NCBI GenBank assembly: GCA_021790815.1
Contig: JAJYFT010000011.1
Span: 1-34,352 of the forward strand
Direction: 5' to 3'
Source: Actinomycetes bacterium
Lineage (GTDB): Bacteria > Actinomycetota > Acidimicrobiia > Acidimicrobiales > JABEUL01
DNA: 34,352 nt
The translations under genes were made by a program, and so were the position numbers. Under the pieces are notes generated by a model, which was not told where the DNA came from, ran no database searches, and saw only the letters and a program-made list of their open reading frames with translations. Shown piece after piece: positions 7,939 to 15,689 of the stretch. Numbering within the stretch: position 1 is the first letter of the stretch; each line of letters begins with the position of its first letter.

Positions 7939-8484
7939 TCAGACTTTAACTGCCTCAATATCAATCTCTATCTTGGCTTTTTTCCCTATCATGAGACCAC
8001 CAGTTTCAAGAACTGCATTGTAGGTTACGCCAAGGTCTTCTCTGTCAATCTCAGTAGTTGCAGAAAAGCCTGCCCTTAATGAACCGTCTGCAATATGTTT
8101 TTCGGTACCTAAAAATTCCACGTCTAACGTAATAGGAATTGTTACGTCATGCACAGTGACTTCACCCTTAAGCTGACCTTCTGAATCGCCTGTTAATTTC
8201 AATTCACTTGCTTTAAAGATAACCTTAGGAAAATGCTCCACATCAAAAAAGTCAGCCGAACGAAGATGATCATCTCTCTGTCCAGTTCCCGTATCAATAG
8301 AAGCTGCATCAATCTCTACCTCAACAGTAGAACTTTCAATTGGATCCTTTATCTCAAAAAATCCACTAAACGTATTGAACCTTCCTCTAACCTTTGCTGC
8401 CACTAAGTGTCTTATTGAAAAGTTCACAGACGAGTGGACGGGATCAATTTCCCATTTTCCTACATCAGGTAGTGTATTTGCCAT
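7939..8484 (-). CDS. YceI-family lipid-binding-like protein
   Basis: 181 residues matching the YceI family over the full length: KWEIDPVHSSVNFSIRHL at the start, VRGRFNTFSGFFEI, VEIDAASIDTGTGQRDDHLR, FDVEHFPKVIFKAS, VTVHDVTIPITLDVEFLG and FSATTEIDREDLGVTYNAV. The family folds as a lipocalin-like barrel that binds polyisoprenoid lipids. Some members are secreted, but this one has no signal peptide, so it is probably cytoplasmic. The ATG has AAAGGAG seven bases upstream. It lies head to head with a MarR-type regulator and in the same direction as msrB (62-base gap after it), which suggests stress-linked control. The true ligand is unknown. Confidence 0.93.
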   Translation of the reverse strand: MANTLPDVGKWEIDPVHSSVNFSIRHLVAAKVRGRFNTFSGFFEIKDPIESSTVEVEIDAASIDTGTGQRDDHLRSADFFDVEHFPKVIFKASELKLTGDSEGQLKGEVTVHDVTIPITLDVEFLGTEKHIADGSLRAGFSATTEIDREDLGVTYNAVLETGGLMIGKKAKIEIDIEAVKV

Positions 8485-8595
8485 TTTTTCTCCTTTTAAA
8501 GTAATTGTTTAATATTAGGTTATCTGATTCAACAACTAATGACTACACAATTATTTCCTAGACAGATAGTTTTTTTATATGCTAAACTCTATTTG

Positions 8596-9075
8596 ATGGA
8601 TATAGGAACCTTGAATCCAGGAATATCAGCTGAAAGTAACACGAACATAGTCTGTAAGAGTTCTGATATTCTACTTTTTTCACTCTTAATGCATACGGTT
8701 GACAATATATCTGAAAAACTTGATGGCGGCTTAGTTCATAAGTTTGAACTTCCACTTCGAGAGTTTGAGGTGCTCCTGAAGCTTGAACAAATTTCGAACA
8801 ACACTGCAAACATGGGTAAACTGTCTCATAGTCTTAACCTTACAACTGGCGGCATGACACGCTTGGTAGATAGATTGGTCAGCTCTGGACTTGTCGAGCG
8901 GGTAGCGTGCCCAAATGATCGCAGAGTGGTTTATGTAAAGTTAACGAACGAAGGAATTGACTTACTCCAAGCTGCAAAAGAGGAATACTACAAAGAGGTG
9001 AAAACAAATCTTACCGCCAAACTCAACGAAACAGAAATCGAACAACTTAAGAGTATTCTTAAAAAACTTGAGTAA
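8596..9075 (+). CDS. MarR-family transcriptional regulator
   Basis: 159 residues from the ATG at 8596. The frame also opens at an ATG at 8539, but the extra 19 residues look non-coding and would make the protein longer than usual; neither start has a good Shine-Dalgarno. The winged helix-turn-helix is clear: LPLREFEVLLKLEQIS, MGKLSHSLNLTTGGMTRLVD, RLVSSGLVERVACPNDRRVV and YVKLTNEGIDLLQAAKEEYY. MarR proteins act as dimers, usually repressing a neighbouring divergent gene and releasing DNA on binding phenolic ligands or on cysteine oxidation. The obvious target is the divergent yceI-like gene. The inducer cannot be predicted. The wing Cys in RVACPNDRR and the N-terminal Cys are possible redox sites, which is speculation. 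Confidence 0.88.
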   Translation: MDIGTLNPGISAESNTNIVCKSSDILLFSLLMHTVDNISEKLDGGLVHKFELPLREFEVLLKLEQISNNTANMGKLSHSLNLTTGGMTRLVDRLVSSGLVERVACPNDRRVVYVKLTNEGIDLLQAAKEEYYKEVKTNLTAKLNETEIEQLKSILKKLE

Positions 9076-9135
9076 TTAATCTATATTCTCACTATTCGTG
9101 TTTAAGTTATCACTTATAGTGTCGATATTATTAAT

Positions 9136-10110
9136 ATGCTCTCATCTCCAGGGTCCTTCTTAAGACTCCAAGCTAGAACATTAGCAGTGCTGTGGTGTAT
9201 CGGCAGTGGGTTGGCAGTAATAGTTGGAATCCTTCCATCCGACATTGGAGTTGGCTGGATTGCACTAGCAATAACTACTGCTACCGCTGTTGTAATACCA
9301 TTAATTTTAGCTAAAGGTTGGCACGAATTACCGCCATGGATCTACCACGCACTTATAATATCCGCAGCTAGCATTCTGGGATTTGGCTTGATTGCAGGCA
9401 GAGGAAGCGAAACCGCCATTGGGGCTGGAATGCTTTTCGTTTGGCTTGCACTTTATGTTTTCTTTTTCTTTTCTAATGTCGCTGCTCTGTGTCACTTAGC
9501 ATTGTTTGAGGTCGTCATCGCTGGCACACTTCTCATAACGGAATCTCCTGAATCGAGAATTCAAACGACGCTGTTGGCTGCAACGGTGGCTGGATCTGGA
9601 TTTGTTACAGGTTTTTTAATTAGGCAGTTGAGAAGGACGTCAAGAATAGATCCGTTGACTGGACTTCCAAATAGAGAGGCACTTGGTGAAATTCTAACTC
9701 GTGAAATCGCAAATTCCTTCCGGTACAAAACACCTTTAGCGGTTGCATACATCGACATTGACTTTTTTAAAGATATCAACGACACACACGGCCATCTGAC
9801 AGGCGACATGGTTTTATGCCAACTTAGTGAAGAATGGTATATGAATATCAGAAATACGGATGTTATCGGCCGACTTGGTGGAGACGAGTTTTTAGTGATT
9901 CTTCCCCACTTGAGCGCTATTGACGCATTCAAAGTGCTAGAACGTGCACGGTCAAACTGCTCATATAGCTGTTCAGTAGGAGTTTCTTTTTACAGATTTG
10001 GAGATAGTGCACTTGATCTAATAAACCGTGCTGACCAGGCACTTTACATTGCAAAAAGATCTGGAAGATCGAAATTAAACATTGAGGTTCCAAAAACGCC
10101 TACGATTTAA
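9136..10110 (+). CDS. Membrane-bound diguanylate cyclase (GGDEF domain)
   Basis: 324 residues. The N-terminal 165 residues hold about six membrane segments (roughly 15-33, 38-58, 70-88, 95-113, 116-134, 145-163), with no recognised sensor domain. The C-terminal GGDEF domain starts with [18 protein letters not shown] and has [16 protein letters not shown], where the metal-binding Asp sits. The signature GGDEF is intact at 248-252. An RxxD motif (Arg239, Asp242) lies exactly five residues before it, the position of the allosteric I-site that mediates product inhibition by c-di-GMP. It should therefore make c-di-GMP from two GTP. It ends 2 bases before the ECF sigma factor gene, so the two are probably co-transcribed. 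No EAL or HD-GYP partner is in the window. Confidence 0.93.
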   Translation: MLSSPGSFLRLQARTLAVLWCIGSGLAVIVGILPSDIGVGWIALAITTATAVVIPLILAKGWHELPPWIYHALIISAASILGFGLIAGRGSETAIGAGMLFVWLALYVFFFFSNVAALCHLALFEVVIAGTLLITESPESRIQTTLLAATVAGSGFVTGFLIRQLRRTSRIDPLTGLPNREALGEILTREIANSFRYKTPLAVAYIDIDFFKDINDTHGHLTGDMVLCQLSEEWYMNIRNTDVIGRLGGDEFLVILPHLSAIDAFKVLERARSNCSYSCSVGVSFYRFGDSALDLINRADQALYIAKRSGRSKLNIEVPKTPTI

Positions 10111-10112
10111 AT

Positions 10113-10769
10113 ATGGCGGATAAAGAACGCTTTATTGATGAAACAAATGAATACATGCCAGCCCTTTACTCAGCTGCGCTCAGAATGACTCGTAATCCTC
10201 AGGATGCTGAAGATTTAGTTCAAGAAACTTACTTAAAAGCATTTCGAGCATACGAAAGATTTGAAGAAGGAACTAACTTAAAAGCTTGGTTATATAAGAT
10301 TCTTACGAACACGTACATCAACATCTACCGTGCAAAACAACGAAAACCAGATGAAACTGAACTAGATGAAGTTGAGGAACTTTATCTCTACCGTAGACTT
10401 GGTCAAAGCCAGAACAATCTTGGTAAAAGTGCCGAAGATGTAGTACTTCTAGGGTTAACCGATGAAGAAGTTAAATCAGCGATTGAATCGCTTCCAGAGC
10501 AGTTTAGAATTGCCGTCTTCCTTGCTGACGTCGAAGGATTTAGCTACCAAGAGATATCCGATATTACTGAAGTACCGATTGGAACTGTCATGAGCCGAAT
10601 ACACAGAGGACGAAAAACATTAGAAAAACTCTTACATGAATACGCATTAATGAACGGATTAGTTCCCAACGAGACTAAATTACCTAATGGAGATAGTTTA
10701 TCTTTAGAAAGTGAGGCTGCAATGGTTTCAGGACCATCTAATCAAGATTTTAATGGAGGCATGCCTTAA
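10113..10769 (+). CDS. ECF RNA polymerase sigma factor, SigR/SigH-like
   Basis: 218 residues. Region 2 is clear ([20 protein letters not shown], then [39 protein letters not shown]), and region 4 is too ([20 protein letters not shown], then [20 protein letters not shown] and RIHRGRKTL). The wording is close to the actinobacterial SigR/SigH group (ECF12), which turns on thiol-oxidative stress genes when its anti-sigma factor is oxidised. Support comes from the ZAS-type anti-sigma gene that overlaps its stop (TAATG). After region 4 there are about 40 residues of low complexity that are unusual and not recognised. No GGAAT-N18-GTT autoregulatory promoter was found just upstream, consistent with read-through from the cyclase gene. 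Confidence 0.93.
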   Translation: MADKERFIDETNEYMPALYSAALRMTRNPQDAEDLVQETYLKAFRAYERFEEGTNLKAWLYKILTNTYINIYRAKQRKPDETELDEVEELYLYRRLGQSQNNLGKSAEDVVLLGLTDEEVKSAIESLPEQFRIAVFLADVEGFSYQEISDITEVPIGTVMSRIHRGRKTLEKLLHEYALMNGLVPNETKLPNGDSLSLESEAAMVSGPSNQDFNGGMP

Positions 10770-11044
10770 TGGGGATAGAAAGTTCTCACATTAAAAATGA
10801 GTGCGAGGATGCTGTCCACCGCCTTTATCATTATCTTGACAATGAACTTACTGATGATTTAAGAATAAAGATTAAAAAACACCTTGATGATTGTCCCCCA
10901 TGCGGGAAAGCCTTCGACTTTGAATCCGAACTTCGAAAAGTAATAGCCGACAAGTGTAAAGACAGAGTTCCAGAGTCACTAAGACTGAGAATCGCCGTTG
11001 CAATTCAACACGAAATTAAAAGTTCAGAACCAACTGAAATTTGA
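10769..11044 (+). CDS. Zinc-binding anti-sigma factor, RsrA-like (ZAS family)
   Basis: 91 residues with the ZAS zinc site in full: Cys12 (NECEDAV), then His38, Cys42 and Cys45 in HLDDCPPC. RsrA proteins hold their sigma factor while reduced and zinc-bound, and let go when the cysteines form a disulfide. The ATG overlaps the sigma stop codon by one base (TAATG), the expected coupling for an equimolar pair. The sequence between (HRLYHYLDNELTDDLRIKI) is typical. This pair, near msrB, is a likely oxidative-stress control unit. The 137 bases after the gene have no obvious terminator hairpin. Confidence 0.92.
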   Translation: MGIESSHIKNECEDAVHRLYHYLDNELTDDLRIKIKKHLDDCPPCGKAFDFESELRKVIADKCKDRVPESLRLRIAVAIQHEIKSSEPTEI

Positions 11045-11181
11045 TCAAGCTACGACTCACAGGATCTAAAGAATATTGGACTCACTCAACATACAACGAA
11101 ATGCAAACAGAGCTACAATTTAACGGTATCCGATAATGACCTTTTTAATATCCAATTTTCAACATGAACTGAGAAATAATT

Positions 11182-12282
11182 ATGAATGAACTTCCCTCCA
11201 TTTCCAAAGATATGGTTTCGTGGGACATAGCCCAAAAAGTTGCAACTAAGATTTCGAAAGGCTCGAAAGATATTCCTTTGGTTAGGTTTCAAACTTTAGA
11301 AGATGATTTTAAAGAACTCACGTCTCTTGCTGAAAACCTTGTTGGTGAAGAAACTGGTCTTTACTCCCTACTAGGTCCAGCTCGAGCAAAAGTTGCAACT
11401 CGGCCAGACTGGGTCAACGCTAACATTGCATCTTTCCAACGCCTCATAGGAACAATCTCGTCAAAATTCGAAGACCATATTAAGCCTGGCATAGGTCTAA
11501 ATGTTTCCAAGTCAGTGGCAGGTGTTCAAGTAGGAGTAATTTTAGGTTGGATGTCAACTAGGGTACTTGGTCAGTACGACTTGTTGTTGGTTGAAGATGA
11601 CAAACCAGAAGATCAAGACATCGTCTACTACGTTGGACCAAACGTTTTAGAACTTGAAGAAAAGTTTGCGCTTCCCCCACGTCAATTTAGGCTTTGGCTT
11701 GCACTTCACGAAGTTACTCACCGAGCCCAATTCACCGCTGTGTCGTGGATGAGAGACCATTTTCGATCTCTTGTTCAAGAAGGCATCTCAGGGCTCGCAC
11801 CTGATCCAAACCAATTTGCAGCAATTTTAAAGAGACTTACTAATGAGATAAGAAGTGGCAAGAATCCATTTGCTGATTCTGGAATTCTTGGTGTTGTTGC
11901 AAGCAATGAGCAAATTGAAGTATTGAAAAAGATTCAAGCACTGATGAGCCTTTTAGAGGGACATGGAGATATAACAATGGACAGAGCAGGCAAAGAACAT
12001 CTTCCAGAAGCAGCTCGTTTTTCAAGAATTTTACGCCAAAGAAGAAACCAAGCCAAAGGTGTTCAAAAGATCATGCAACAGTTGCTTGGACTTGAAGCTA
12101 AGATGCGCCAATATGCAGAGGGCGAAAAGTTTATCGAAAAAGCTGAACTCCTAACTCACCCTGGAATTCTCTCCTATGCGTGGCAAGGTCCAGAAAACTT
12201 ACCAACTCTTGATGAGATATCAAATCCAAAGCTCTGGATAGAGAGAGTCGTCGATCGATCACTTGTTCAGACTACAACTTGA
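11182..12282 (+). CDS. Zinc-dependent metalloprotease-like protein (coenzyme F420-associated, DUF2342/zincin_2)
   Basis: 366 residues. An HExxH zinc motif occurs at 176-180 (LWLALHEVTHRAQFTAVSWM), and a later LLEGHGDITMDRAG supplies the further ligand region typical of the family. Homologues are found throughout actinobacteria next to tilS (Rv3626c in M. tuberculosis) and were named from co-occurrence with coenzyme F420. The actual substrate is unknown. The N-terminal half includes the conserved PDWVNANIASFQRLI. The position directly before tilS with a 4-base TTGA overlap agrees with that family. The ATG at 11182 follows a 137-base gap that holds possible -10 boxes but no convincing promoter. 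Confidence 0.85.
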   Translation: MNELPSISKDMVSWDIAQKVATKISKGSKDIPLVRFQTLEDDFKELTSLAENLVGEETGLYSLLGPARAKVATRPDWVNANIASFQRLIGTISSKFEDHIKPGIGLNVSKSVAGVQVGVILGWMSTRVLGQYDLLLVEDDKPEDQDIVYYVGPNVLELEEKFALPPRQFRLWLALHEVTHRAQFTAVSWMRDHFRSLVQEGISGLAPDPNQFAAILKRLTNEIRSGKNPFADSGILGVVASNEQIEVLKKIQALMSLLEGHGDITMDRAGKEHLPEAARFSRILRQRRNQAKGVQKIMQQLLGLEAKMRQYAEGEKFIEKAELLTHPGILSYAWQGPENLPTLDEISNPKLWIERVVDRSLVQTTT

Positions 12283-13139
12283 ACACCGACATACTCGATA
12301 GCCTTCTGGAGAAGTGTGCCTTTTCTGATCTCGATGGCTACATTAACTGCGCTGTATCTGGTGGCGCAGATTCAGTTGCCTTATTAATCCTAGCGTCCAT
12401 TTATGGACTGAAGGTTACTGTATACCACGTTGATCATTCAATAAGAGAAACTGGAAAAGAGGAGGCACAGTTTGTAGAAAATCTTGCAAAAAGATTTAAT
12501 GCTGGCTTCGAAATGCGAACTATCAACGTAACAGTCGGACCGAATCTAGAAGCCCGCCTAAGGGCAGAAAGATTCAGAGCGTTGCCAATTGATATCTCAC
12601 TTGGTCACACAATGGATGACCAAGCCGAAACAGTGCTTCTGAGACTAATGCGTGGATCCGGATCCAAAGGACTCGGAGCAATGGAGTATGGAAGAAAACA
12701 TCCTATACTTCGACTTAGACGAAAAGAAACTGAGTTCATAACAGATTTATTAGAAATTAAGCCTCTATCTGATCCAACTAATCAAAGTAATAGGTTTAAA
12801 AGAAATCGAGTTAGAAATGAGTTGATTCCGCTTATGAATAATATCGCTGAGAGAGATGTGGTTCCGATAGTAGCGCGAATAGCGGAGCTACTCAAAGAAG
12901 ATGATGCTTTATTAGAAAGCATCTCAGGCACAATTGATGCCGAAGACATCGACAAAATCGGCTCCTACCCTAAACCACTTTCGAATAGAGCTCTGAGAAA
13001 CTTTCTTTCAACTTCCTATCCCCCATCATCTAAAGATCTTGAAAAAGTGTGGAAAGTGATCAGAAAAGAGATTGGAGCAACGGAACTTCCGGGGGGCAGG
13101 AGAGTGGCTGTAGCTAAAAATAGATTAAAGTTATACTAA
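12279..13139 (+). CDS. tilS: tRNA(Ile)-lysidine synthetase
   Basis: TilS adds lysine to C34 of the CAU-anticodon tRNA-Ile so that it reads AUA. The N-terminal PP-loop ATPase motif SGGADS is at 27-32 (INCAVSGGADSVALLIL), followed by VTVYHVDHSIRETGKEEAQF, GHTMDDQAETVLLRLMRGSG and the PLSDPTNQ loop with the RNRVRNELIPLM motif of the N-terminal domain. The 286-residue length is short, as in other actinobacterial TilS with a reduced C-terminal domain. The start is a TTG whose last bases form the upstream stop (TTGA overlap). It is followed by hpt after one base. Confidence 0.95.
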   Translation: MNTDILDSLLEKCAFSDLDGYINCAVSGGADSVALLILASIYGLKVTVYHVDHSIRETGKEEAQFVENLAKRFNAGFEMRTINVTVGPNLEARLRAERFRALPIDISLGHTMDDQAETVLLRLMRGSGSKGLGAMEYGRKHPILRLRRKETEFITDLLEIKPLSDPTNQSNRFKRNRVRNELIPLMNNIAERDVVPIVARIAELLKEDDALLESISGTIDAEDIDKIGSYPKPLSNRALRNFLSTSYPPSSKDLEKVWKVIRKEIGATELPGGRRVAVAKNRLKLY

Positions 13140-13140
13140 C

Positions 13141-13743
13141 ATGCCAACTCCCAATATAAAGAGAGAAGATCTCGCTACCAATCTGTTGCCACCTACTTGG
13201 GCTTCTCACGCGATATCTGAAGTAGTCATATCACCAAAAGCACTGCATGAAAGGGTTAAAGAGCTTGGAAATTTAATCACAGAAGACTACCGTGGACGGC
13301 CTCCTCTTCTAATAGGAGTGTTAAAAGGTGCAAGTTCATTTATGACCGATCTTTCTCAATCAATACATTTAACTGTTGAAATTGACTATATGGCAGTAGC
13401 TTCATATGGGACTGCAACAAAAAGTTCTGGAATTGTAAGAATTGTTAAAGACCTTGACCTTGATCTAACTGATCGACACGTTTTAGTAGTTGAAGACATT
13501 GTAGATTCGGGTTTGACACTAAGCTACTTAAACCGTTACCTTAAAACAAGAAAACCCGCAAGCGTAGAAGTCTGTGCGCTTTTAGTAAAAGAAGGCCAGC
13601 AAAGAGCAAAACTTGACCTAAAATATATTGGATTTACAATTCCAGAAGGTTTTGTTGTAGGTTATGGGCTTGACATTAACGAGAAATTCCGGAATTTGGA
13701 CGGCATTTGGAGATTAAAAATCGGCTATGAATCAAAGATATAA
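13141..13743 (+). CDS. hpt: Hypoxanthine(-guanine) phosphoribosyltransferase
   Basis: 200 residues. The PRPP-binding loop VLVVEDIVDSGLTL is at about 114-127. LIGVLKGASSFMTDL (the early PPi loop) and IDYMAVASYGTATKSSG (flexible catalytic loop) are also present, and the tail FVVGYGLDINEKFRNLDGIW is typical of bacterial Hpt. The enzyme salvages hypoxanthine and guanine to IMP and GMP using PRPP, complementing the de novo purine genes later in the window. It lies one base after the tilS stop. In many actinobacteria ftsH follows hpt; here folE follows directly after 26 bases. Confidence 0.96.
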   Translation: MPTPNIKREDLATNLLPPTWASHAISEVVISPKALHERVKELGNLITEDYRGRPPLLIGVLKGASSFMTDLSQSIHLTVEIDYMAVASYGTATKSSGIVRIVKDLDLDLTDRHVLVVEDIVDSGLTLSYLNRYLKTRKPASVEVCALLVKEGQQRAKLDLKYIGFTIPEGFVVGYGLDINEKFRNLDGIWRLKIGYESKI

Positions 13744-13769
13744 AAAGATTGGCTGTTTAAGAGGGATGA

Positions 13770-14333
13770 ATGGTTGACTTAGTTAAAGCTGAACAGGCGA
13801 TCAAGGACCTACTGGTCGCAGTTGGTGAGGATCCGATGAGAGAAGGTTTGGTCGATACACCAAAACGAGTTGCGGAGATGTACCAAGAACTATTAATCGG
13901 CACTTTTGAAGATCCCAGTGAGCACTTAAACGTTGTCTTCGATGCAGCTCACGATGAGATGATAATGGTAAAAGGTATTCCATTTGCTTCGTTATGTGAA
14001 CACCACTTAGCACCATTTATAGGTCAAGCACACGTGGCCTACATACCTGGCGAATCTGGAAGAATTACCGGTTTATCCAAACTTGCTAGGTTAGTGGAAG
14101 GATTTGCTAGAAGATTACAGGTCCAGGAGAGACTTACTACGCAAATTGCTGAAGCCCTATCTAATTCGTTAGAGCCTAGAGGGGTTCTTGTTGTTTTAGA
14201 GGCTGAACACCTGTGTATGTCAATGAGGGGAATAAAAAAGCCCGGTACATTAACTTTGACTTCAGCGGTTCGAGGACTTTTCCGAAATGACCTAGCAACT
14301 AGAGCCGAAGCGATGGGACTAATTAGAGGTTAA
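13770..14333 (+). CDS. folE: GTP cyclohydrolase I (FolE type I)
   Basis: 187 residues, full length. It converts GTP to 7,8-dihydroneopterin triphosphate, the first step of folate synthesis. Zinc ligands are Cys76 and His79 in [20 protein letters not shown] and Cys149 in [23 protein letters not shown] and [20 protein letters not shown] are the usual active-site stretches. The start is the ATG at 13770, with GAGG upstream in AAGAGGGATGA. Its stop is three bases before the folP ATG, and with folP, the phosphatase-like gene and folB-folK it forms a folate operon. Confidence 0.96.
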   Translation: MVDLVKAEQAIKDLLVAVGEDPMREGLVDTPKRVAEMYQELLIGTFEDPSEHLNVVFDAAHDEMIMVKGIPFASLCEHHLAPFIGQAHVAYIPGESGRITGLSKLARLVEGFARRLQVQERLTTQIAEALSNSLEPRGVLVVLEAEHLCMSMRGIKKPGTLTLTSAVRGLFRNDLATRAEAMGLIRG

Positions 14334-14336
14334 TTG

Positions 14337-15152
14337 ATGAAACCTTTTAAGCGGGCTTTAGTTATGGGGATATTAAATGTTACTCCCGACTCCTTTTTTG
14401 ACGGTGGACTTTATGCGACTAAAGAATCGGCAATAGAACGAGGACTAGAAATGATCTCGCAAGGAGCTGACTACATTGACGTTGGAGGGGAATCTAGCCG
14501 ACCAGGTGCACAGCCAGTTTCCAGTGAAGTGGAACTTGAGCGAGTAATCCCTGTTATCGAAGGATTAAGAAAGGAAGGAATTAAAAATATTTCAATCGAT
14601 ACAGTTAAATCTGATGTCGCTTACAGTGCTGTAAAAGCAGGTGCAAACTTGATAAATGACATATCGGCCAGCTTAATTCAAGTTGCATCTGAGCTGAAAG
14701 TTGGTTATGTTATCATGCATATGCAGGGAAACCCACAAATTATGCAAGATAAACCCATATATAAAAGCGTAGTCGATGATGTTGAAAACTTCCTCTTATC
14801 TCGTGCTACAGTTGCCACTAACAGTGGTATTAATAATATTTGGATAGATCCTGGTATTGGATTTGGTAAAACTGTGAAGCAAAACCTAAAACTTCTAGGT
14901 AGTATAGATAGGTTAGTAAAAAGTGACTTTCCAGTATTAATTGGAACGTCGAGAAAGTCATTTATAGGTGCGCTGGCACTTGACACTAACGGATTTCCAG
15001 CACCAGTAGATGAGAGGCTCGCTGGAAGTTTGGCTAGCGTAGTGTTTGCACTTGAAAAGGGTGTAAGCATGGTCAGGGTCCACGACGTAAAGGAAACGGT
15101 TGAGGCAGCATGCTTAGTAGCGGCAATGTCAGAAGGAGTAGTTTTGGAGTAA
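14337..15152 (+). CDS. folP: Dihydropteroate synthase
   Basis: 271 residues. It condenses dihydropterin pyrophosphate with p-aminobenzoate to make dihydropteroate; it is the sulfonamide target. Both family signatures are present: MGILNVTPDSFFDGG near the start and YIDVGGESSRPGAQPVS. INDISA, WIDPGIGFGKTVKQNL, LIGTSRKSFIG and the C-terminal VRVHDVKETVEA complete the TIM-barrel motif set. The ATG at 14337 is preferred over the TTG codon just before it. The gene's last 43 bases overlap the start of the next gene. Confidence 0.96.
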   Translation: MKPFKRALVMGILNVTPDSFFDGGLYATKESAIERGLEMISQGADYIDVGGESSRPGAQPVSSEVELERVIPVIEGLRKEGIKNISIDTVKSDVAYSAVKAGANLINDISASLIQVASELKVGYVIMHMQGNPQIMQDKPIYKSVVDDVENFLLSRATVATNSGINNIWIDPGIGFGKTVKQNLKLLGSIDRLVKSDFPVLIGTSRKSFIGALALDTNGFPAPVDERLAGSLASVVFALEKGVSMVRVHDVKETVEAACLVAAMSEGVVLE

Positions 15153-15688
15153 GAGGCAGGTGGGCAGCTGGTATTACTCCGCGCAACTTATCTTGGATAA
15201 TCGCAGACCACATAGCAATTAGTGAAAGACCAGGTGGGTACGCACCAAATCACCGAAAGGTAAGACGCCAAGAAGAGATTTTATGGCTCAAAGCTCAAGG
15301 GTTTTCCCGCATCCTCTCCTTACTCCCATCACCACACAATTTACATGTCTACGACGAATTCAATATGCCATGGGTCCATTTTGCAATTACTACGACTGAA
15401 GAGCTTAGAGTGGGCCTCGGTCAAATCTATAACCTTTTAGCAACGTGGTTAAAAGATGGTGACAAGGTTTTGGTTCACGAGGAAGAACTTTCTGACCAAT
15501 TAATCGGAATAATGGCAGGATTTTTGCTATGGGCTGGGTTTCTACCAACTGGCCCTGAAGCAATAACAGTTACAGAAAGGTTAGTCAGCAGGAAACTTAA
15601 CAATGCTGGAAGATCAGTAGTTGCAATGGTCCCTAATATTGCACCCCCAGAAGCACCGATCAAGGTTGGTCACAAAGGCTTCTCTTAA
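15110..15688 (+). CDS. Dual-specificity-phosphatase-like protein with degenerate active site
   Basis: 192 residues of uncertain function. The pattern RRQEEILWLKAQGFSRILSL, followed by LLPSPHNLHVYDEFNMPWVH and later KVLVHEEELSDQLIGIMAGF, looks like the core of dual-specificity phosphatases: a loop after the second strand, a conserved HF segment, then the strand leading to the P-loop. In an active enzyme the last motif would be HCxxGxxR. Here it is H-E-E-E-L-S-D-Q (123-130), so the Cys nucleophile, the Gly and the Arg are all missing. The start is the ATG at 15110 with GAGG five bases before it; no other start is in frame nearby, so the gene overlaps folP by 43 bases. I believe related genes occur at this place in Acidimicrobiia, from memory only. 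Function: perhaps a pseudo-phosphatase or ligand-binding protein, inferred. Confidence 0.6.
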   Translation: MLSSGNVRRSSFGVRGRWAAGITPRNLSWIIADHIAISERPGGYAPNHRKVRRQEEILWLKAQGFSRILSLLPSPHNLHVYDEFNMPWVHFAITTTEELRVGLGQIYNLLATWLKDGDKVLVHEEELSDQLIGIMAGFLLWAGFLPTGPEAITVTERLVSRKLNNAGRSVVAMVPNIAPPEAPIKVGHKGFS

Positions 15689-15689
15689 G

